Made by a program: the position numbers and the translations under genes | Shown here: positions 11,039-12,594 of the stretch, one piece after another | Numbering within the stretch: position 1 is the stretch's first letter | Layout of the letters: each line of letters starts with the position of its first letter | Notes under the pieces: model-generated | What the model was told of the DNA's origin: nothing | What the model saw: only the letters and a program-made list of their open reading frames with translations | Database searches by the model: none | Source of the DNA: JANYIP01 sp031394045 | GTDB lineage: Bacteria; Actinomycetota; Actinomycetes; Prado026 | Reading direction: 5' to 3' | Assembly: GCA_031394045.1 (NCBI GenBank) | Contig: JANMWN010000040.1 | Location: forward strand, 1 to 12,594 | Length of the DNA stretch: 12,594 nt

Positions 11039-11087
11039 GTTTGATCTAAGGACGACATCTCGTCTGATCTATGCCCTACAACTGTCG
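11039..11087. repeat. 28-bp dispersed direct repeat, copy B, with an extra half motif
   Basis: The full copy covers 11060-11087 and matches 1529-1556 at 26 of 28 positions in the same direction. A shorter version of its start, gtttgatcta (11039-11048), lies 23 bases before the equivalent gtctgatcta (11062-11071). Read on the minus strand this gives TAGATCAAAC, which is also exact in copy A. The block fills the convergent gap between the hydratase stop and the mobA-SDR stop. A weak stem GATGT/ACATC (11036-11040 with 11055-11059, 14-base loop) is present but is too short for a convincing terminator. Confidence 0.7.
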
Positions 11088-11089
11088 AA

Positions 11090-12436
11090 CTAGGGAGCCT
11101 CGCGGATGCGGAGCGCCAGCAGATCCTCGGCGAGGATCTCGGGTACTCGGTCGGCGAAGCCGCGCCAGTCGTCGTTGCGGGCGTGCAGGTAGCGCCCGGA
11201 GAGCCCGTCGAGCGCACCGGTCTCGATGAACTCGATCAGGTCGGCGGTCAGCTCGGGGGCGGCCCAGAAGTCGGGGTCGTCCCAGACGTCGGCGAACAGG
11301 CCCGCCGACAGGTCCGTCTTGACCGTGCCGGGCGAGATCGCGAACGCCTTGACGCCGTGCGGCGCGACCTCGGCCGCGAGGGCATCGGTGTACCGGATCA
11401 GCGCGGCCTTGCTCGCCATGTAGGCCGAGCTGATGCTCATGAACGGTTCGCCGTCGAGACGGAAGAAGGCGGCGTTCGAGGAGACGTTGACGACGCGGCC
11501 GGAGCCGGCGGCCACCATCGAGGGCAGCACCGCCCGGCTGCAGAGGAAGACCCCGAGCATGTTGACCTCGAAGACTGACCACCAGTCGTCGACGCCGACC
11601 TGCCACGACACCTGGCGGGCGCCCGCGATCCCGGCGTTGTTGACCAGCAGCTGGATCGGCCCCAGCTCGGACTCGACCCTGGCCACCGCCTCGGCGACCG
11701 CAGCGGCGTCCCTGACATCGAGCGGGACCGCCAGCGCGCCGGTCTCTGCGGCCAGGCCGGCCAGCTCGTCGACCGAGCGGGCGGCGGCAGCGACGCGATA
11801 CCCGAGGGAGGCTAGCCGTTGGGTGACGATGCGGCCGATACCTCGACCTGCGCCTGTGACCAGGGCTACCCGCGGCTGCGCATTCACCGGGCTGACGGTA
11901 GCAGCGAGGGCGAGGTCGGCCGGGGTGTCGATGTCGCGCGCGGAGCCCCAGATATCGGCGACGGGGACGAGTGGCGCACCGTCGAGCACGAGCCGAAGCG
12001 GCCGCCCGGCAGGGTCTCCGATGGCGGCAAGTCGCCCAGCCAGGGACTCCCGTCGCCAGGCCGAGGCGAGCACCTGCGCCCGCCCGTCGCCGTCAACGAG
12101 CACTGCGCCCGGGGCGTCATCGGCGGCACCGGCCAGGGCATCGACAAGTGCTGGTACGGCCCGGCCGACGTGCGGCATGTCGGCGCCGACCAGCACCACC
12201 ACCGCGGACGTACCGGCAGCGAGCCCGGCCGCCAGCGCAGCCAGCGGACCGGACTGCGGCGGGTCCTCGCGCACCCACCGGACGTCAGGACGCCGAGCCG
12301 GTCGCGCCGGGCCGACGCACACCATCGAGGCCTCGGCGGGCAGCCCGTCGAGCACGCCGGGAAGGAGCAGCCCGACCTTGTCGGAGCCGAATCGCGTCGA
12401 CCGGCCGCCGGCCAGCACGATCACGTCGTAGCCCAT
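11090..12436 (-). CDS. mobA: MobA-like nucleotidyltransferase fused to a short-chain dehydrogenase/reductase
   Basis: One uninterrupted 448-residue frame encodes two domains. Residues 1-178 are a MobA-type NTP transferase, which attaches GMP (or CMP) to molybdenum cofactor. Its motifs are LAGGRSTRFGSDK (8-20), EDPPQSGPLAALAAGL (57-72), VGADMPHV (83-90) and DIDTPADL (168-175). Residues about 188-448 are a classical SDR: TGAGRGIG (194-201), NNAG (267-270), NVSSN (317-321), and Tyr339 with Lys343 in YMASK. The gap from the serine pair to the tyrosine is about 6 residues longer than usual. The linker is only some ten residues. A GTG at 11887 (residue 184) could start a separate SDR, but it has no Shine-Dalgarno sequence and mobA has no stop before it. 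The ATG at 12436 is preceded by a weak AGGG. The SDR substrate is unknown; it might serve the neighbouring atu-like operon. Confidence 0.88.
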   Translation of the reverse strand: MGYDVIVLAGGRSTRFGSDKVGLLLPGVLDGLPAEASMVCVGPARPARRPDVRWVREDPPQSGPLAALAAGLAAGTSAVVVLVGADMPHVGRAVPALVDALAGAADDAPGAVLVDGDGRAQVLASAWRRESLAGRLAAIGDPAGRPLRLVLDGAPLVPVADIWGSARDIDTPADLALAATVSPVNAQPRVALVTGAGRGIGRIVTQRLASLGYRVAAAARSVDELAGLAAETGALAVPLDVRDAAAVAEAVARVESELGPIQLLVNNAGIAGARQVSWQVGVDDWWSVFEVNMLGVFLCSRAVLPSMVAAGSGRVVNVSSNAAFFRLDGEPFMSISSAYMASKAALIRYTDALAAEVAPHGVKAFAISPGTVKTDLSAGLFADVWDDPDFWAAPELTADLIEFIETGALDGLSGRYLHARNDDWRGFADRVPEILAEDLLALRIREAP

Positions 12437-12522
12437 GGCCGCACCCTACGGAACCGATCTCCCGGCGTCCCCCGTGCCCGTCGCCGACGTACGGGCTAGC
12501 GTGAGCGTGACGTCCCGCGATC

Positions 12523-12530
12523 AAGGAGGA
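12523..12530 (+). promoter_or_regulatory. Strong Shine-Dalgarno sequence
   Basis: AAGGAGGA lies 5 bases before the ATG at 12536 and is the best ribosome-binding site in the window. It fixes the start of the last gene. The 99 bases between this gene and mobA form a divergent promoter region. TAGCGT at 12497-12502 could be a -10, but there is no supporting -35. Confidence 0.8.
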
Positions 12531-12535
12531 TCTCG

Positions 12536-12594
12536 ATGGCCAGCAGCGACGAGGCTCGCGTGCTCGGTGCCGTCCGTACCGACCTGTTCCTCGG
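12536..12594 (+). CDS. N-terminal fragment, possibly an aldehyde dehydrogenase, cut by the window end
   Basis: Only 19 complete codons are present, beginning MASSDEARVLGAVRTDLFL. The start is well supported by a strong Shine-Dalgarno sequence at 5-base spacing, and the frame is open to the end. The final TDLFLG resembles the LFIGGEW segment near the N-terminus of many aldehyde dehydrogenases, and such a gene would suit a terpenoid or branched-acid catabolic neighbourhood. This is a weak guess from a short match. The gene is transcribed away from mobA-SDR. Confidence 0.5.
   Translation, partial: MASSDEARVLGAVRTDLFL

Noticed and set aside
11036..11059. GATGT/ACATC stem as a bidirectional terminator between convergent genes
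   Set aside because: The stem is only five base pairs with a 14-base loop and mostly A/T pairs, too weak to call.

Overview
The window is high-GC DNA with dense, overlapping genes, GTG starts and few Shine-Dalgarno sequences. This points to an actinobacterium, probably of the Nocardioides/Kribbella type. The genus is an inference from style and gene content, not a match to a known genome. There are ten complete protein genes and two cut by the window edges. I see no rRNA, tRNA, CRISPR, transposase or phage gene.

Left part (1-2960). The 3' end of a GNAT acetyltransferase faces a minus-strand block. In transcription order that block is a DUF6457 protein, a short MoeA (molybdenum cofactor synthesis) and a PIG3-like quinone oxidoreductase. 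A 15-bp tandem duplication covers the DUF6457 stop codon and the moeA start. A 28-bp sequence lies between moeA and the oxidoreductase and recurs 9.5 kb away.

Centre (3036-11037). A six-gene plus-strand operon has every junction overlapping by 4 or 8 bases: acyl-CoA carboxylase beta subunit, biotin-carrying alpha subunit, AtuA-family protein, TetR regulator, acyl-CoA dehydrogenase, enoyl-CoA hydratase. The set resembles the atuC-F-A-R-D-E genes of acyclic terpene utilisation and the related liu (leucine/isovalerate) system, and the mycobacterial accA2-accD2-fadE-echA group. The inferred chemistry is oxidation of a branched acyl-CoA to a 3-methyl-2-enoyl-CoA, biotin-dependent carboxylation, then hydration. 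The activating ligase and the final lyase are not in the window. A -10-like hexamer just before the first GTG suggests a leaderless transcript, and short TCAA/TTGA repeats there could be the TetR operator.

Right part (11038-12594). The minus strand carries one continuous frame encoding a MobA-like nucleotidyltransferase fused to a short-chain dehydrogenase. The second 28-bp repeat copy follows its stop. A divergent gene with a strong ribosome-binding site begins at 12536 and may be an aldehyde dehydrogenase.

Taken together, a molybdenum-cofactor neighbourhood (mobA, DUF6457, moeA) on the minus strand appears to be split by a plus-strand catabolic operon. The main points of interest are the MobA-SDR fusion, the unassigned substrate of the AtuA-type operon, non-standard catalytic residues in the dehydrogenase and hydratase, and the near-identical 28-bp repeats.
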